This document shows, piece by piece, positions 1 through 9,588 of a DNA stretch of 64,000 nucleotides. Source of the stretch: Paraclostridium ghonii (GTDB lineage Bacteria > Bacillota > Clostridia > Peptostreptococcales > Peptostreptococcaceae); the NCBI RefSeq assembly GCF_030815085.1, contig NZ_JAUSWG010000001.1, one strand, 5' to 3'. Position numbers and translations under genes: made by a program. Numbering within the stretch: position 1 is the stretch's first letter; every line of letters begins with the position of its first letter. The notes under the pieces are model-generated. The model had not been told where the DNA came from. It saw only the letters and a list, made by a program, of their open reading frames with translations, and made no database searches.

Positions 1-468
1 AAAGAACTACTTCAAAAAGAAGTTGTTACAGAAATACTTTTAGACATGGTATTTAAAAGAGGTAGTGAAATATTTGATGAATTATATATGAGTGGATTAA
101 TAAATGATAATTTTGGATGTGGATTTACATCTCAAATTGATTATGGATACACTTTAATAGGTGGAGAATCTGAAAATCCTGTAAAAGTAAAAGATGTAAT
201 ATTAAAGTATATAAACAAGTACCAAAAAGAAGGTTTATGTGAAGAAGATTTCAATAGAGTGAAGAAGAAAAAAATGGGACAGTTTATAAAATATTTTGAC
301 TCAGTAAACTTTATAGCAAATAACTTTATAGCATATAAATTTAAAGACATTAACCTATTGGATTATATGGAAGTTATAAAAAATATTGAATTTAAAGAAG
401 TAGAAGAAAGACTGAAAGATCATTTAAAAGAAGAGTATTGTGTAATTTCAATAGTAGAACCTAAATAG
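1..468 (+). CDS. M16 (insulinase-family) peptidase, C-terminal part
   Basis: The reading frame is open from the first base, so this is the 3' end of a longer gene; 155 residues are visible. The sequence resembles the C-terminal half of the YfmH-like M16 proteins found next to lgt in related clostridia: a helical, lysine- and glutamate-rich segment ending in a short beta strand. The HxxEH zinc motif would lie upstream, outside the window, so catalytic competence cannot be judged. YfmH-type proteins have been linked to EF-P modification in Bacillus. That role here is inference only. A stem-loop terminator follows directly. Confidence 0.7.
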   Translation, partial: KELLQKEVVTEILLDMVFKRGSEIFDELYMSGLINDNFGCGFTSQIDYGYTLIGGESENPVKVKDVILKYINKYQKEGLCEEDFNRVKKKKMGQFIKYFDSVNFIANNFIAYKFKDINLLDYMEVIKNIEFKEVEERLKDHLKEEYCVISIVEPK

Positions 469-471
469 ATT

Positions 472-497
472 AAAAGTGCTAATTTTAGCACTTTTTT
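472..497 (+). terminator. Rho-independent terminator after the M16 gene
   Basis: A 9-bp perfect stem (AAAAGTGCT / AGCACTTTT) with a 6-nt loop runs into a T tract just after the stop codon. Confidence 0.85.
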
Positions 498-523
498 ACT
501 TGCTATAAATTATATAAAGAAAA

Positions 524-552
524 TTGATGGTTTATGGGTAATATGGTATCAT
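524..552 (+). promoter_or_regulatory. Probable sigma-A promoter for the PHP phosphatase-lgt-rsmH operon
   Basis: TTGATG at 524-529 and TATCAT at 547-552 are separated by 17 bp. A TG dinucleotide one base upstream of the -10 makes it an extended -10. It follows the preceding terminator and lies 28 bp before the next start codon. Confidence 0.6.
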
Positions 553-580
553 TTAGTTTATAAAAAGGAGGGAAAGCTAA

Positions 581-1360
581 ATGATCGATATTCATTGTCA
601 TATATTGCCACAAGTTGATGATGGTTCAAAAAGCCTAGAAGAATCAATAGAAATGGCAAAAATAGCACAAAGTGAAGGTATTAAGAAAATAATAAACACA
701 TCTCACTATCATCCGGATTTTAAGTATAAAAGTGGGGGAGAGTTAAAAAAGATAGTTAAAGATTTTAATGAGAAATTAAAAATGGAAAATATAGATATTG
801 AAGTTTTATTGGGAAATGAACTTTATTTTACAGATGATTTGCTATGTAATTTTGAAGAATTAGAATTCTATAGTTTAAATAATAGCAAATATATACTAGT
901 GGAATTTTCTCCTAACAATTTTCCGAAAAATTTGGTAGATATAGTTTATGAATTAAAGTTAAAAAATTATGTTCCTATACTAGCTCATGTAGAAAGGTAT
1001 CCTAAAGTACAGGAAAATCCAAATATAATATATGATTGTATAAATGAAGGGGCTTTAATTCAAATAAATGGATCAAGTGTAATTGGAAAAAATGGCAAAG
1101 AGGCAGAAAAGATTAGTAAGATTTTTTTAGAAAATAATATGGTTCACTTTATAGGTACAGATGCACATAGTAGTACAAAAAGAAGACCTTTAATTAAAGA
1201 CGTGTATGAATATATAAGTAAAGAATATGGACAAGAGAAAGCTAAAAAGATATTTAAAGAAAATCAACAATATATTTTAGAAAATAAAGATATAGACCTT
1301 TCAGATCCTATAAAGTACATAGAAAAGCAAGGTTTATTTAAAAGATTATTTAAAAGGTAG
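581..1360 (+). CDS. CpsB/CapC (YwqE)-family PHP-domain protein-tyrosine phosphatase
   Basis: A 259-aa single PHP domain. Metal-binding residues appear in the family order: H5 and H7 in an IDIHCHILP start, a DDGS turn at 13-16, SHYHP at 41-45, a GNELYF segment near 98, AHVERYP near 150, and GTDAHS near 205. Family members dephosphorylate tyrosine kinases of the BY-kinase/CpsD type that control capsule or surface polysaccharide export. No polysaccharide operon or BY-kinase is visible here, so the substrate is unknown. The start has a strong AAAAGGAGGG site. It lies 10 bp upstream of lgt and probably shares its transcript. Confidence 0.85.
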   Translation: MIDIHCHILPQVDDGSKSLEESIEMAKIAQSEGIKKIINTSHYHPDFKYKSGGELKKIVKDFNEKLKMENIDIEVLLGNELYFTDDLLCNFEELEFYSLNNSKYILVEFSPNNFPKNLVDIVYELKLKNYVPILAHVERYPKVQENPNIIYDCINEGALIQINGSSVIGKNGKEAEKISKIFLENNMVHFIGTDAHSSTKRRPLIKDVYEYISKEYGQEKAKKIFKENQQYILENKDIDLSDPIKYIEKQGLFKRLFKR

Positions 1361-1370
1361 GGATTAGCTT

Positions 1371-2126
1371 ATGGATAGAGTTGCATTTACTATATTTGGA
1401 ATAGATGTGATGTGGTATGGAATACTTATGGCAACAGGTATGATTTTAGGAACACTAATAGCTTTAAAAGAAGCGAAAAGAGTTGGAATTAAAGAAGACG
1501 ATATATTAGATTTAGCAATAATTACTATTCCTATTGGATTAATAAGTGCAAGATTGTACTATGTAATATTTAACTGGGAATATTATTCTAATAACCCATC
1601 TCAAATATTTAACTTTAGAGGTGGAGGAATGGCAATACATGGAGCATTAATAGGTGGAATATTAGCTGGATATATATTTTCCAGATATAAAAAGATTGAG
1701 TTTTTTAAATTAGCAGATACTGTAATAATTGGAATGCCTTTAGCTCAAGCAATAGGAAGATGGGGTAACTTTATAAATAAAGAAGCTCATGGTGGGCCAA
1801 CTGACTTACCTTGGGGAATAATGGTAGATGGAGTAAAGGTTCATCCTACTTTTTTATATGAGTCTATATGGAATTTAGGAGTATTTATATTCTTATGGAT
1901 GTTTAGAAAAAAGAAATCTTATGAGGGTCAAATTATAGTTTTATATGTTATACTATACTCTTTAGGAAGATTTTTTATAGAAGGACTTAGAACTGATAGT
2001 CTTATGATTGGGCCTCTTAGAATGGCTCAAGTAATAAGTTTAGCAGGGGTAATAGGTGGAATAATAGTTCACCTATATTTATCAAAGAAAAATAAACAAG
2101 AAATAGATGATACTAAGGAGCGATAA
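1371..2126 (+). CDS. lgt: Prolipoprotein diacylglyceryl transferase
   Basis: Transfers the diacylglyceryl group from phosphatidylglycerol to the lipobox cysteine of prolipoproteins at the membrane. The 251-aa protein is almost entirely hydrophobic, with about seven membrane segments. It carries the Lgt signature GRWGNFINKEAHGG at about 129-142, a GGGMAIHGAL segment with H90, R61 in ISARLYY, and the C-terminal LGRFFIEGLRTD motif. Length is normal for the family. LspA, which acts next in lipoprotein maturation, is also in this window at 46.7 kb. Only 3 bp separate it from rsmH. Confidence 0.97.
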   Translation: MDRVAFTIFGIDVMWYGILMATGMILGTLIALKEAKRVGIKEDDILDLAIITIPIGLISARLYYVIFNWEYYSNNPSQIFNFRGGGMAIHGALIGGILAGYIFSRYKKIEFFKLADTVIIGMPLAQAIGRWGNFINKEAHGGPTDLPWGIMVDGVKVHPTFLYESIWNLGVFIFLWMFRKKKSYEGQIIVLYVILYSLGRFFIEGLRTDSLMIGPLRMAQVISLAGVIGGIIVHLYLSKKNKQEIDDTKER

Positions 2127-2129
2127 AAT

Positions 2130-3065
2130 ATGGAATTTCATCACGTATCAGTACTTTTAGATGAGTGTATTGATAATTTAAACATAAAACCTGATGGAGT
2201 GTATGTAGACTGTACAATGGGTGGTGCAGGACACTCTAAAGAAATAGTAAAAAGATTATCTAAAGATGGACTTTTTATAGGGTTTGATCAAGATATAAAC
2301 GCAATAAATACAGCAAAAGAAAGATTAAGTGAATATAGTGATAGAGTTAAATTTGTTCACAGTAATTTTCAAAATTTAAAAAGCGAATTAGAAAAAATAG
2401 GTATATATAAAATAGATGGAGTTCTTGCAGATTTAGGCGTTTCGTCACATCAATTAGATGAAGCTGATAGAGGATTTTCATATATGCAAGATGCTCCATT
2501 AGATATGAGAATGGATATAAGATGCAGTTTCTCAGCTTATGATGTTGTGAACACATATAGTGAAGAAGAATTGACAAAGATAATAAAAGATTATGGAGAA
2601 GATAACTGGGCTAAACGTATAGCTAAGTTTATAGTAGATTTACGTAAAGAAAAGGATATAGAAACTACTGGAGAATTAGTAGAAATAATAAAAAAAGCTA
2701 TACCTAAAAAAGCTAGAATAGATGGGCCACATCCTGCTAAAAGAACTTTTCAAGCTATAAGAATAGAAGTTAATAATGAATTGGGAGTTATAACTGAAAT
2801 GATAGACGATGCAGCTTCTATTATGAATGATGGAGGAAGAATATGTATAATAACATTCCATTCTCTAGAAGATAGAATTGTAAAAAATGCATTTAGAGAT
2901 TTAGCAACAGACTGTATATGTCCACCACATATACCTCTATGCCAGTGCGATAAAGAAGCTATAGTAAAAGTTATAAGCAGAAAACCAATATTACCAACAG
3001 ACAAAGAAGTAGAAGAAAACCCAAGATCTAGGAGTGCAAAATTAAGAGTTGCTGAAAGAATATAG
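2130..3065 (+). CDS. rsmH: 16S rRNA (cytosine1402-N4)-methyltransferase
   Basis: RsmH (MraW) N4-methylates C1402 in the ribosomal P site. The 311-aa protein has the SAM-binding GGAGHS motif at 31-36, GFDQD near 51, a VLADLGVSSHQLDEADRGFS block, and the conserved HPAKRTFQAIRIEVNNEL segment near 200. It ends in the family RSAKLRVAER motif. This is the usual first gene of the dcw cluster. Here it is separated from ftsL by a terminator and about 130 bp, so the downstream genes probably have their own promoter as well. Confidence 0.97.
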   Translation: MEFHHVSVLLDECIDNLNIKPDGVYVDCTMGGAGHSKEIVKRLSKDGLFIGFDQDINAINTAKERLSEYSDRVKFVHSNFQNLKSELEKIGIYKIDGVLADLGVSSHQLDEADRGFSYMQDAPLDMRMDIRCSFSAYDVVNTYSEEELTKIIKDYGEDNWAKRIAKFIVDLRKEKDIETTGELVEIIKKAIPKKARIDGPHPAKRTFQAIRIEVNNELGVITEMIDDAASIMNDGGRICIITFHSLEDRIVKNAFRDLATDCICPPHIPLCQCDKEAIVKVISRKPILPTDKEVEENPRSRSAKLRVAERI

Positions 3066-3093
3066 AAGTCTAAGCGAAAGCTTAGACTTTTTT
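3066..3093 (+). terminator. Terminator between rsmH and ftsL
   Basis: A 10-bp perfect stem (AAGTCTAAGC / GCTTAGACTT) with a GAAA tetraloop is followed by a T run, directly after the rsmH stop. Confidence 0.9.
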
Positions 3094-3196
3094 GTTTTTT
3101 ATTGTTTTAATTTTGTATTAAGACTAAAAAGGAAGGCGTATGTAAAAAGTTAAATATAATATATATCTATTTATATAAAAATGTAAGGAGATATAT

Positions 3197-3553
3197 ATGA
3201 AGAGAAAAAATAAAATAAAAGATATAAATGAATATAGAACAAATAAAAAGAATATCTATAAAAGGAGAATGTTTAAAAAAATTATAAAGGTGTGTGTTAA
3301 GTTAGGGGTTGTGGCAAGTATTTTTTGCATAATTTTTGCATGTATGTATGGCTATAGTGAAGTTGCGAAGTTAAAATACAAAATCGGAGACTTAGAGTCT
3401 GAATTACATAATAAAACTATAGAAAAAGAAAATTTGCAAGTTGAACTAGATGTGCTAACTAGAAGCAAAGATATAGAAAAAAAGGCTAATGAAAAATTGG
3501 GAATGGACTATCCTAAAGAAAGCCAGATGAAGTACATAGAAGTATCTAAATAG
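3197..3553 (+). CDS. ftsL: FtsL-like septum initiator protein
   Basis: A 118-aa bitopic protein. It has a very basic N-terminus of about 30 residues, one membrane span near 30-50, then a heptad-type coiled coil at about 55-95. This is the FtsL/DivIC layout. Primary sequence in this family is poorly conserved, so the call rests on topology and on its place between rsmH and the class B penicillin-binding protein. FtsL forms a coiled-coil complex with DivIC and DivIB/FtsQ that activates septal synthesis. The start has an AAGGAGA site 7 nt upstream. Confidence 0.8.
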   Translation: MKRKNKIKDINEYRTNKKNIYKRRMFKKIIKVCVKLGVVASIFCIIFACMYGYSEVAKLKYKIGDLESELHNKTIEKENLQVELDVLTRSKDIEKKANEKLGMDYPKESQMKYIEVSK

Positions 3554-3564
3554 GAGGGAGTTAG

Positions 3565-5550
3565 TTGAGTAAAATAAAGAGATTGAGTAAAAAAAGGCTA
3601 GTAATGGTTTTGATACTAGCATGCTTTGTTTTTACTATGCTTATATTTAGAACTGGATACTTACAAATAATTAAGGGGGATTGGCTTACAGAAAAAGCTT
3701 TGGATCAACAAACTAGAGACATACCTATAGAACCTAAAAGAGGGACTATATATGATAGAAATATGAAAGAGCTAGCTGTAAGTGTTACTAAGTATACAGT
3801 TTGGGCTAAGCCTGTTGAAGTTAAAGATAAAGAGAAATCAGCAAAGGCTATATCCGAAATGATAGGAGAAGACTATGATGATGTTTTAAAACTTTTAAAA
3901 AAGAAAAACATGGCATTAGTAAAAGTTAAAAGATGGATAGATGATAAGACTGCAGAGAAAATAAGGGATGCAAAGTTGCCAGGAATTTGGGTAGCAGAGG
4001 ATAACCAAAGATATTATCCATACGGAAATTTTGCTCCATATGTAATCGGACATACATCAGATGATGCAACTGGAATAGCAGGTATAGAGATGGAATACGA
4101 TAAACACTTAAAAGGAAAGTCAGGAAGACTTATTGTAAGCACTGATGCATCTGGAAGAGAAATTCCTCATGGAATGGAAAAATACTATGAACCAGTACAA
4201 GGGAATGGTTTAGTTCTTACTATTGATGAAGTAATTCAACATTATACTGAAAAAGCGGTTCAAAAAGCTTATGAGATTAATAATGCTAAAAGAGTTACAG
4301 CAATAGCAATAGATCCTAAAACTGGAGATATTTTATCTATGGCATCAAAACCTGACTATGATCCTAATGATTCAAGAAATCCTATATACCCATATTATGA
4401 AAAAGAACTTGAAAAATACAGTGATAAAGATAAAACAAAAGGATATTTCTCAATGTGGAGAAATCCTGCAGTTAGTGATACATATGAACCGGGATCTACG
4501 TTTAAACTTATAACATCATCTGCAGCTGTAGAAGAAGGTGTTATAAAAGAAGGTGAAAAATTTGTATGTACAGGTAGTGTTACTGTAGGAGGTAAAAAAT
4601 TAAAATGTTGGAGACATTATAGACCACATGGTGCTCAAGAATTTAAGCAAGCTGTTCAAAACTCTTGTAACCCGGTATTCGTTGAGTTAGGACAGAGATT
4701 AGGTGTATCTAAGTTATATGACTATATAGAAGGATTTGGATTTATGGAAAAAACAAACATAGACTTACCAGGTGAAGCTAAAGGGATTTTCTACAATGAA
4801 AAAAATGTAAAACCTTTGGATTTAGCGACTATATCATTTGGGCAATCCATATCTGTTACTCCAATGCAACTAATAAGAGCAATAGGTTCTATAGCAAATG
4901 ATGGAAAACTTATGGAACCTAGATTGGTTAAATCGAAAGTTGATAATCAAGGGAATGTGACTGAAAATATAAAACCTAAGGTAGTTAGACAGGTTATATC
5001 TGAAGATACATCTAAGAAAATGTTAGAAGTAGCTGAATCTGTTGTTAGTGAAGGATCAGGCAAGGCGGCATACATACCTGGATTTAAAATAGGTGGTAAA
5101 ACAGGAACTGCGCAAAAGGTTATAGCCGGAGGCGGAGGTTATGCAGAAGGCAAATATGTATGTTCCTTTGTAGGGATAGCCCCTTGTGATAATCCACAAA
5201 TAGTAGTTTTAGCTATAGTAGATGAGCCAACTGGAGTTAGTGCATTTGGTAGTACAACAGCAGGGCCTATAGTAAAAGAGATTATGAATGACTCATTAAA
5301 ATATTTAGGCGTTGAACCTAAATATACAGATGAAGAAAAACAAGAATATGAAAAACCTAAAGTTAAAGTTCCTAATATTGTTGACTTAAGTATAGAGGAT
5401 GCTTTAAAAGTGTTAGAGGAAAATAAACTAAAACCTATACAAGACACAGACACTCAAGTTGAGGGAAGTGCTAAGGTTAAAGAAATTTTTCCTCCTCAAG
5501 GATCAGAAGTTCCTCAAGACTCTGGTATAGTGATTTACACAAACAATTAA
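3565..5550 (+). CDS. spoVD: Class B penicillin-binding protein, SpoVD type
   Basis: A transpeptidase anchored by one N-terminal membrane helix (about 12-32). A dimerisation domain comes next, then the catalytic domain with S311 in STFK, S367-C-N369, and K512-TG, and one PASTA domain at about 600-661. The C-terminal PASTA and the position beside a SpoVE-type SEDS protein match SpoVD of C. difficile, which makes spore cortex, rather than a dedicated FtsI. Translation starts at TTG, 5 nt after TAGGAGGGAG; no ATG lies nearby upstream. No second class B PBP lies in the cluster. Confidence 0.9.
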   Translation: MSKIKRLSKKRLVMVLILACFVFTMLIFRTGYLQIIKGDWLTEKALDQQTRDIPIEPKRGTIYDRNMKELAVSVTKYTVWAKPVEVKDKEKSAKAISEMIGEDYDDVLKLLKKKNMALVKVKRWIDDKTAEKIRDAKLPGIWVAEDNQRYYPYGNFAPYVIGHTSDDATGIAGIEMEYDKHLKGKSGRLIVSTDASGREIPHGMEKYYEPVQGNGLVLTIDEVIQHYTEKAVQKAYEINNAKRVTAIAIDPKTGDILSMASKPDYDPNDSRNPIYPYYEKELEKYSDKDKTKGYFSMWRNPAVSDTYEPGSTFKLITSSAAVEEGVIKEGEKFVCTGSVTVGGKKLKCWRHYRPHGAQEFKQAVQNSCNPVFVELGQRLGVSKLYDYIEGFGFMEKTNIDLPGEAKGIFYNEKNVKPLDLATISFGQSISVTPMQLIRAIGSIANDGKLMEPRLVKSKVDNQGNVTENIKPKVVRQVISEDTSKKMLEVAESVVSEGSGKAAYIPGFKIGGKTGTAQKVIAGGGGYAEGKYVCSFVGIAPCDNPQIVVLAIVDEPTGVSAFGSTTAGPIVKEIMNDSLKYLGVEPKYTDEEKQEYEKPKVKVPNIVDLSIEDALKVLEENKLKPIQDTDTQVEGSAKVKEIFPPQGSEVPQDSGIVIYTNN

Positions 5551-5620
5551 AATCTAATATATGAAATAAACATCTTCAAAAATATTAATATATAGTATAT
5601 AATTAATTAGTTAAGAATTT

Positions 5621-5657
5621 AAAGAGCAATGTATATAATTTATATACATTGCTCTTT
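5621..5657. terminator. Near-perfect 37-bp palindrome after spoVD
   Basis: Arms of 18 bp (5621-5638 and 5640-5657), starting AAAGAGCAATG and ending CATTGCTCTTT, have almost no loop. The T tract is short, so it may act as a weak or bidirectional terminator, or as an mRNA 3' stabiliser. The rest of 5551-5799 is plain AT-rich DNA with no convincing ORF. Confidence 0.65.
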
Positions 5658-5799
5658 ATTAGGATTTCTAAAGGTTTACAAAAGTGTAATATAATTAGCA
5701 TTTTATAAAATTATATATTAAAATATTATAAATATAGATGATTAATATAAAAAGATTTATAATGTTTTAGTATATTTACTTTATTAAGGAGGTTTTAGT

Positions 5800-7173
5800 A
5801 TGGAATGTGTATCCATAAAAGAACTAGTGATAGCAACTGAAGGAACATTAGTAAAAGGTAATGAATCAGACAAGATACAAAGTATAGCTATAGATAGTAG
5901 AAAAGCAAAATCTACAGATGCATTTATAGCTATAATAGGTGAGAGCCTAGATGGACATAATTTTATGCAATCAGCATATGAAAATGGATGTAAAACTTTT
6001 ATAAAAAATAGAAGTAATGGCATAAAATTTGAAAGTTCGGATATAAATTTAATAGAAGTAGAAGATACAACTAAAGCACTTGGAGATATAGCAAATTTCT
6101 ATAAATGTAAATTTGAGATTCCTTATATTGGAGTTACAGGTAGTGTAGGTAAAACTACAACAAAAGATATGATATATGCAGCTATATCAACAAAGTTTAA
6201 TACTTTAAAAAATGAAGGTAATTTTAATAACCATATAGGGGTTCCGCTTACATTGTTCAATTTAAAACCTAGCCATGACTGTGCAATAATAGAAATGGGA
6301 ATGTCTAATTTTAAAGAGATAGAGTATTTAGCTAAAATGGTTAATCCTAAAGTTGGGGTTATATCAAATATAGGATTATCTCATATAGAAAATTTAGGGT
6401 CTCAAGAAGGTATATTAAAAGCAAAGCTAGAAATAGCTTCAAACTTTGATGAATCTAATACATTAATAGTAAATGGAGACGATAAATATCTAAAAAAAAT
6501 ATGTAAAAATGAATTAAATTATGATTTAAAAACCTTTGGATTTGATAACAATAATGATATATATTGTACAGAGTATAACATAGGAGAAGATGAACTAAGT
6601 TTTGAATGTATGATAAACAATAAAAAAGAATATATATACATACCTACTGTAGGTAAACATAATATATATAATGCTATGGCAGCTATACTTGTAGGATTGA
6701 GCTTAGGAATGGATTTAAAAGATATAAAAGCTGGGCTTAAAAACTTTAAAGCAAGTAAGATGAGATTAGACATAATAAAAAAAGAAGAGTTAACAATAAT
6801 AAATGATGCATATAATGCAAGCCCAGATTCTATGAAAGCAGCATTAGATATATTGGGAAGATACAAAAAAAGAAAAGTAGCAATACTTGGAGATATGTTT
6901 GAGATGGGAGAACATTCAGAATATGGGCATAGGCTTGTAGGAGAGTATGCGATAAACAATGTGGATGTTTTAATAACAATAGGAGAAAGCTCAAAATACA
7001 TAAGTGATGAGTGTATTAAACTAGGTTTAAATAGCTCTGATGTATACCATTTTGACAATAAAGAAATAGCAATCGAGAAATTAAGTGATATAATAAATAA
7101 GGATGACGTAGTTTTAGTTAAGGCATCAAGAGGTATGCAACTAGAAAATATAGTACAATATTTAAACAGGTAG
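5800..7173 (+). CDS. murF: UDP-MurNAc-tripeptide:D-Ala-D-Ala ligase
   Basis: Adds D-Ala-D-Ala to UDP-MurNAc-tripeptide in the cytoplasm, the last step of the soluble precursor pathway. The 457-aa protein has the N-terminal UDP-binding domain with an IDSRK motif near 31, the ATP P-loop GVTGSVGKTTTK at about 111-122, then NEGNFNNHIGVP, EMGMSN and the C-terminal NDAYNASPDSM motif typical of MurF. The start is preceded by AAGGAGG at 8 nt. mraY follows after 42 bp. murE and murC, which sit beside it in other species, are not in this cluster. Confidence 0.97.
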   Translation: MECVSIKELVIATEGTLVKGNESDKIQSIAIDSRKAKSTDAFIAIIGESLDGHNFMQSAYENGCKTFIKNRSNGIKFESSDINLIEVEDTTKALGDIANFYKCKFEIPYIGVTGSVGKTTTKDMIYAAISTKFNTLKNEGNFNNHIGVPLTLFNLKPSHDCAIIEMGMSNFKEIEYLAKMVNPKVGVISNIGLSHIENLGSQEGILKAKLEIASNFDESNTLIVNGDDKYLKKICKNELNYDLKTFGFDNNNDIYCTEYNIGEDELSFECMINNKKEYIYIPTVGKHNIYNAMAAILVGLSLGMDLKDIKAGLKNFKASKMRLDIIKKEELTIINDAYNASPDSMKAALDILGRYKKRKVAILGDMFEMGEHSEYGHRLVGEYAINNVDVLITIGESSKYISDECIKLGLNSSDVYHFDNKEIAIEKLSDIINKDDVVLVKASRGMQLENIVQYLNR

Positions 7174-7215
7174 ACAATATTAAAGAGACAGCCAACAAGG
7201 GAGAGGAGTTATATT

Positions 7216-8178
7216 ATGTTAGGAATAACACAACTTACGTATACAGCGATGATTTCATTTCTAATAGTTATTATATTAGGACCGATATTTATACCTATGC
7301 TAACTAAATTTAAGTTCGGTCAAACTGTAAGAGATGATGGACCGCAAACACATTTACAAAAAAATGGAACACCTACTATGGGTGGAATAATGATGATAGT
7401 AGCAATACTAGTTACAGTTCTTACAAGAACAAAAGTAAGCTCAGATATGACAATGGGGCTTTTATGTATAACAGGTTTTGGATTTGTAGGATTTGTGGAT
7501 GACTTTTTAAAGATAAAATTTAAAAGATCATTAGGCTTAAAAGCATATCAAAAGATTTTACTACAAATTGCATTAGCAACACTATTAGCATATTATCAAT
7601 ACACTAATTCGCCAAGTGCGGCTCAATTATTAATACCATTTACAAGCTTTACAATCAATTTAGGACCTTTATATATTCCAGTTATGGTATTTGTAATACT
7701 TGGAACTGTAAATGCAGTAAATTTAACAGATGGTTTAGATGGATTAGCATCGGGAATAACTGTTATAGTATCGGGATTTTTTATGCTGCTTGCAGCTAGT
7801 TATGGATATACAGATGTAGCTATACTAGCAGCTGCTACAGTAGGTGCATGTATAGGATTCTTAGGATTCAATTCATATCCTGCAAGGGTATTTATGGGTG
7901 ATACAGGATCTATGGCATTAGGTGGAGCAGTTATATCATTTGCCGTGCTTACAAATAATGTCCTTATAATACCTATAGTTGGAGGTATTTATTTTGCAGA
8001 AGCTATATCTGTTATACTTCAAGTAGGATCTTATAAGCTAAGAAAGAAAAGAATATTCAAAATGGCCCCAATACATCATCACTTTGAGCAATGTGGATGG
8101 CCTGAAACAAAAGTTATATTTGTATTTTGGATAACATCTATAGTATTAGCTTGGATAGGAATAATAGCAGTATTCTAA
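7216..8178 (+). CDS. mraY: Phospho-MurNAc-pentapeptide transferase
   Basis: Integral membrane enzyme that transfers phospho-MurNAc-pentapeptide to undecaprenyl phosphate, making lipid I. The 320-aa protein has about ten membrane spans. It carries the family motifs: an N-terminal GTPTMGG, the DDFLK pair at about 95, NLTDGLDGL near 169, and MAPIHHHFE near the C-terminus. All the catalytic aspartates and the HHH loop are present. Start spacing is good (GGGAGAGG, 7-8 nt). It is 18 bp upstream of murD. Confidence 0.98.
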   Translation: MLGITQLTYTAMISFLIVIILGPIFIPMLTKFKFGQTVRDDGPQTHLQKNGTPTMGGIMMIVAILVTVLTRTKVSSDMTMGLLCITGFGFVGFVDDFLKIKFKRSLGLKAYQKILLQIALATLLAYYQYTNSPSAAQLLIPFTSFTINLGPLYIPVMVFVILGTVNAVNLTDGLDGLASGITVIVSGFFMLLAASYGYTDVAILAAATVGACIGFLGFNSYPARVFMGDTGSMALGGAVISFAVLTNNVLIIPIVGGIYFAEAISVILQVGSYKLRKKRIFKMAPIHHHFEQCGWPETKVIFVFWITSIVLAWIGIIAVF

Positions 8179-8196
8179 TTTACGGGGGTTAGGAAA

Positions 8197-9555
8197 ATGG
8201 ATTTAAAAAACAAAAATGTCTTACTTGTAGGACTAGCAAAAACTGGTGTATCAACAATAAAAAAATTAAATAATCTAGGCGCAAATATCATAGTAAATGA
8301 TATAAAGTCTAAAGATAAATTAGAAGGAATATTAGAAGAAATAGATAATTTAGATAATATAGAATATATTTTAGGTCATCACCTTGAAAATATAGAAAAT
8401 ATAGATTTAACTATAGTATCTCCTGGAGTACCTTTAGATTTACCTTTTATAGAAAAGTTAAAATCTGCACATATTAAGATAATAGGAGAAGTTGAATTAG
8501 CATATAAATTATCCAAAAACCCTATATTTATAGGAATAACAGGAACAAATGGAAAAACAACAACTACTAGTTTAGTAGGTGAAATGTTTAAAAAGGCAAA
8601 TAAAGATACATATATAGTTGGGAATATAGGAAATCCAGTTATAGATACTGTTGATTTAACTGATGAAAACTCGTATCTTGTAACTGAATTAAGTAGTTTC
8701 CAATTAGAAAGTATTAAAGAGTTTAAACCAAAGGTAAGCACTATAATAAATATTACAGAAGATCATTTAAATAGACACCATACTATGGAAAACTATATAA
8801 ATGCTAAAGCTAGAATATTCAAAAACCAAGATAAAACTGATTTTTCTATATTGAACTATGATGATTCTATCGTTAGGGAATTATCAAAAAACAACAATGC
8901 TAATGTTTTATATTTCTCAATAAAAGAAGAAGTAAAACAAGGAGCATATCTAGATAAAAACAACAATATAGTTATAAAGATAGAAGGTAAAGAAATAGTT
9001 CTTATGAATAAAAATGAGTTAAGCTTACCAGGAAATCATAACTTAGAAAATGCTATGTCGGCAATTCTTATGGCTTATGTATCAAATATTGATATAGATG
9101 TCATAAGGGATACTTTAAAAACATTTAAAGGTGTAGAACATAGATTAGAGTTTGTTACAAATAAAGATGGCATTATGTTTGTAAATGACTCTAAAGGAAC
9201 TAATCCAGATTCAACTATAAAAGCTATAACTTCATATGAAAAACCTATAGTTTTAATAGCTGGAGGATATGAAAAACAAAGCGACTTTACGCAAATGATT
9301 AAATATGCAACTAAAAATGTAAAAGCATTAGTTCTGCTAGGACAGACTTCAGATAAAATAGAAGCAACTGCAAAAGAGCATGGACTTACAAATATATCAA
9401 AAGTTGAAAGTATGGAAGCTGCAGTAAAAAAAGCTTATGAAATAGCTGAATCAGGAGATGTAGTTTTATTATCACCAGCTTGTGCAAGTTGGGATATGTA
9501 CCCAAACTTCGAGGCAAGAGGATTAGACTTCAAAGAAAATATATATAAATTATAG
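8197..9555 (+). CDS. murD: UDP-MurNAc-L-alanine:D-glutamate ligase
   Basis: ATP-dependent cytoplasmic ligase that adds D-glutamate to UDP-MurNAc-L-Ala. The 452 residues follow the three-domain Mur ligase plan: a Rossmann-like N-terminus (VLLVGLAKTG), the P-loop GITGTNGKTTTT at 113-124, TELSSFQLE and ITEDHLNRH in the centre, and NDSKGTNPDST plus LSPACASWDMY in the C-terminal domain. These last two motifs separate MurD from MurC, MurE and MurF. It lies between mraY and spoVE with short gaps, as expected for one operon. Confidence 0.98.
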   Translation: MDLKNKNVLLVGLAKTGVSTIKKLNNLGANIIVNDIKSKDKLEGILEEIDNLDNIEYILGHHLENIENIDLTIVSPGVPLDLPFIEKLKSAHIKIIGEVELAYKLSKNPIFIGITGTNGKTTTTSLVGEMFKKANKDTYIVGNIGNPVIDTVDLTDENSYLVTELSSFQLESIKEFKPKVSTIINITEDHLNRHHTMENYINAKARIFKNQDKTDFSILNYDDSIVRELSKNNNANVLYFSIKEEVKQGAYLDKNNNIVIKIEGKEIVLMNKNELSLPGNHNLENAMSAILMAYVSNIDIDVIRDTLKTFKGVEHRLEFVTNKDGIMFVNDSKGTNPDSTIKAITSYEKPIVLIAGGYEKQSDFTQMIKYATKNVKALVLLGQTSDKIEATAKEHGLTNISKVESMEAAVKKAYEIAESGDVVLLSPACASWDMYPNFEARGLDFKENIYKL

Positions 9556-9588
9556 ATATATAACTTGGAATGGAGGTAGTTCTAATTA

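Noticed and set aside
5139..5453. 104-codon minus-strand frame inside spoVD
   Set aside because: Shadow of the PBP catalytic and PASTA coding sequence, with no start signal.
6519..7058. 179-codon open frame on the minus strand within murF
   Set aside because: It is antisense to a clear murF, has no ribosome site and no recognisable domain; long antisense frames are expected in this AT-rich codon usage.
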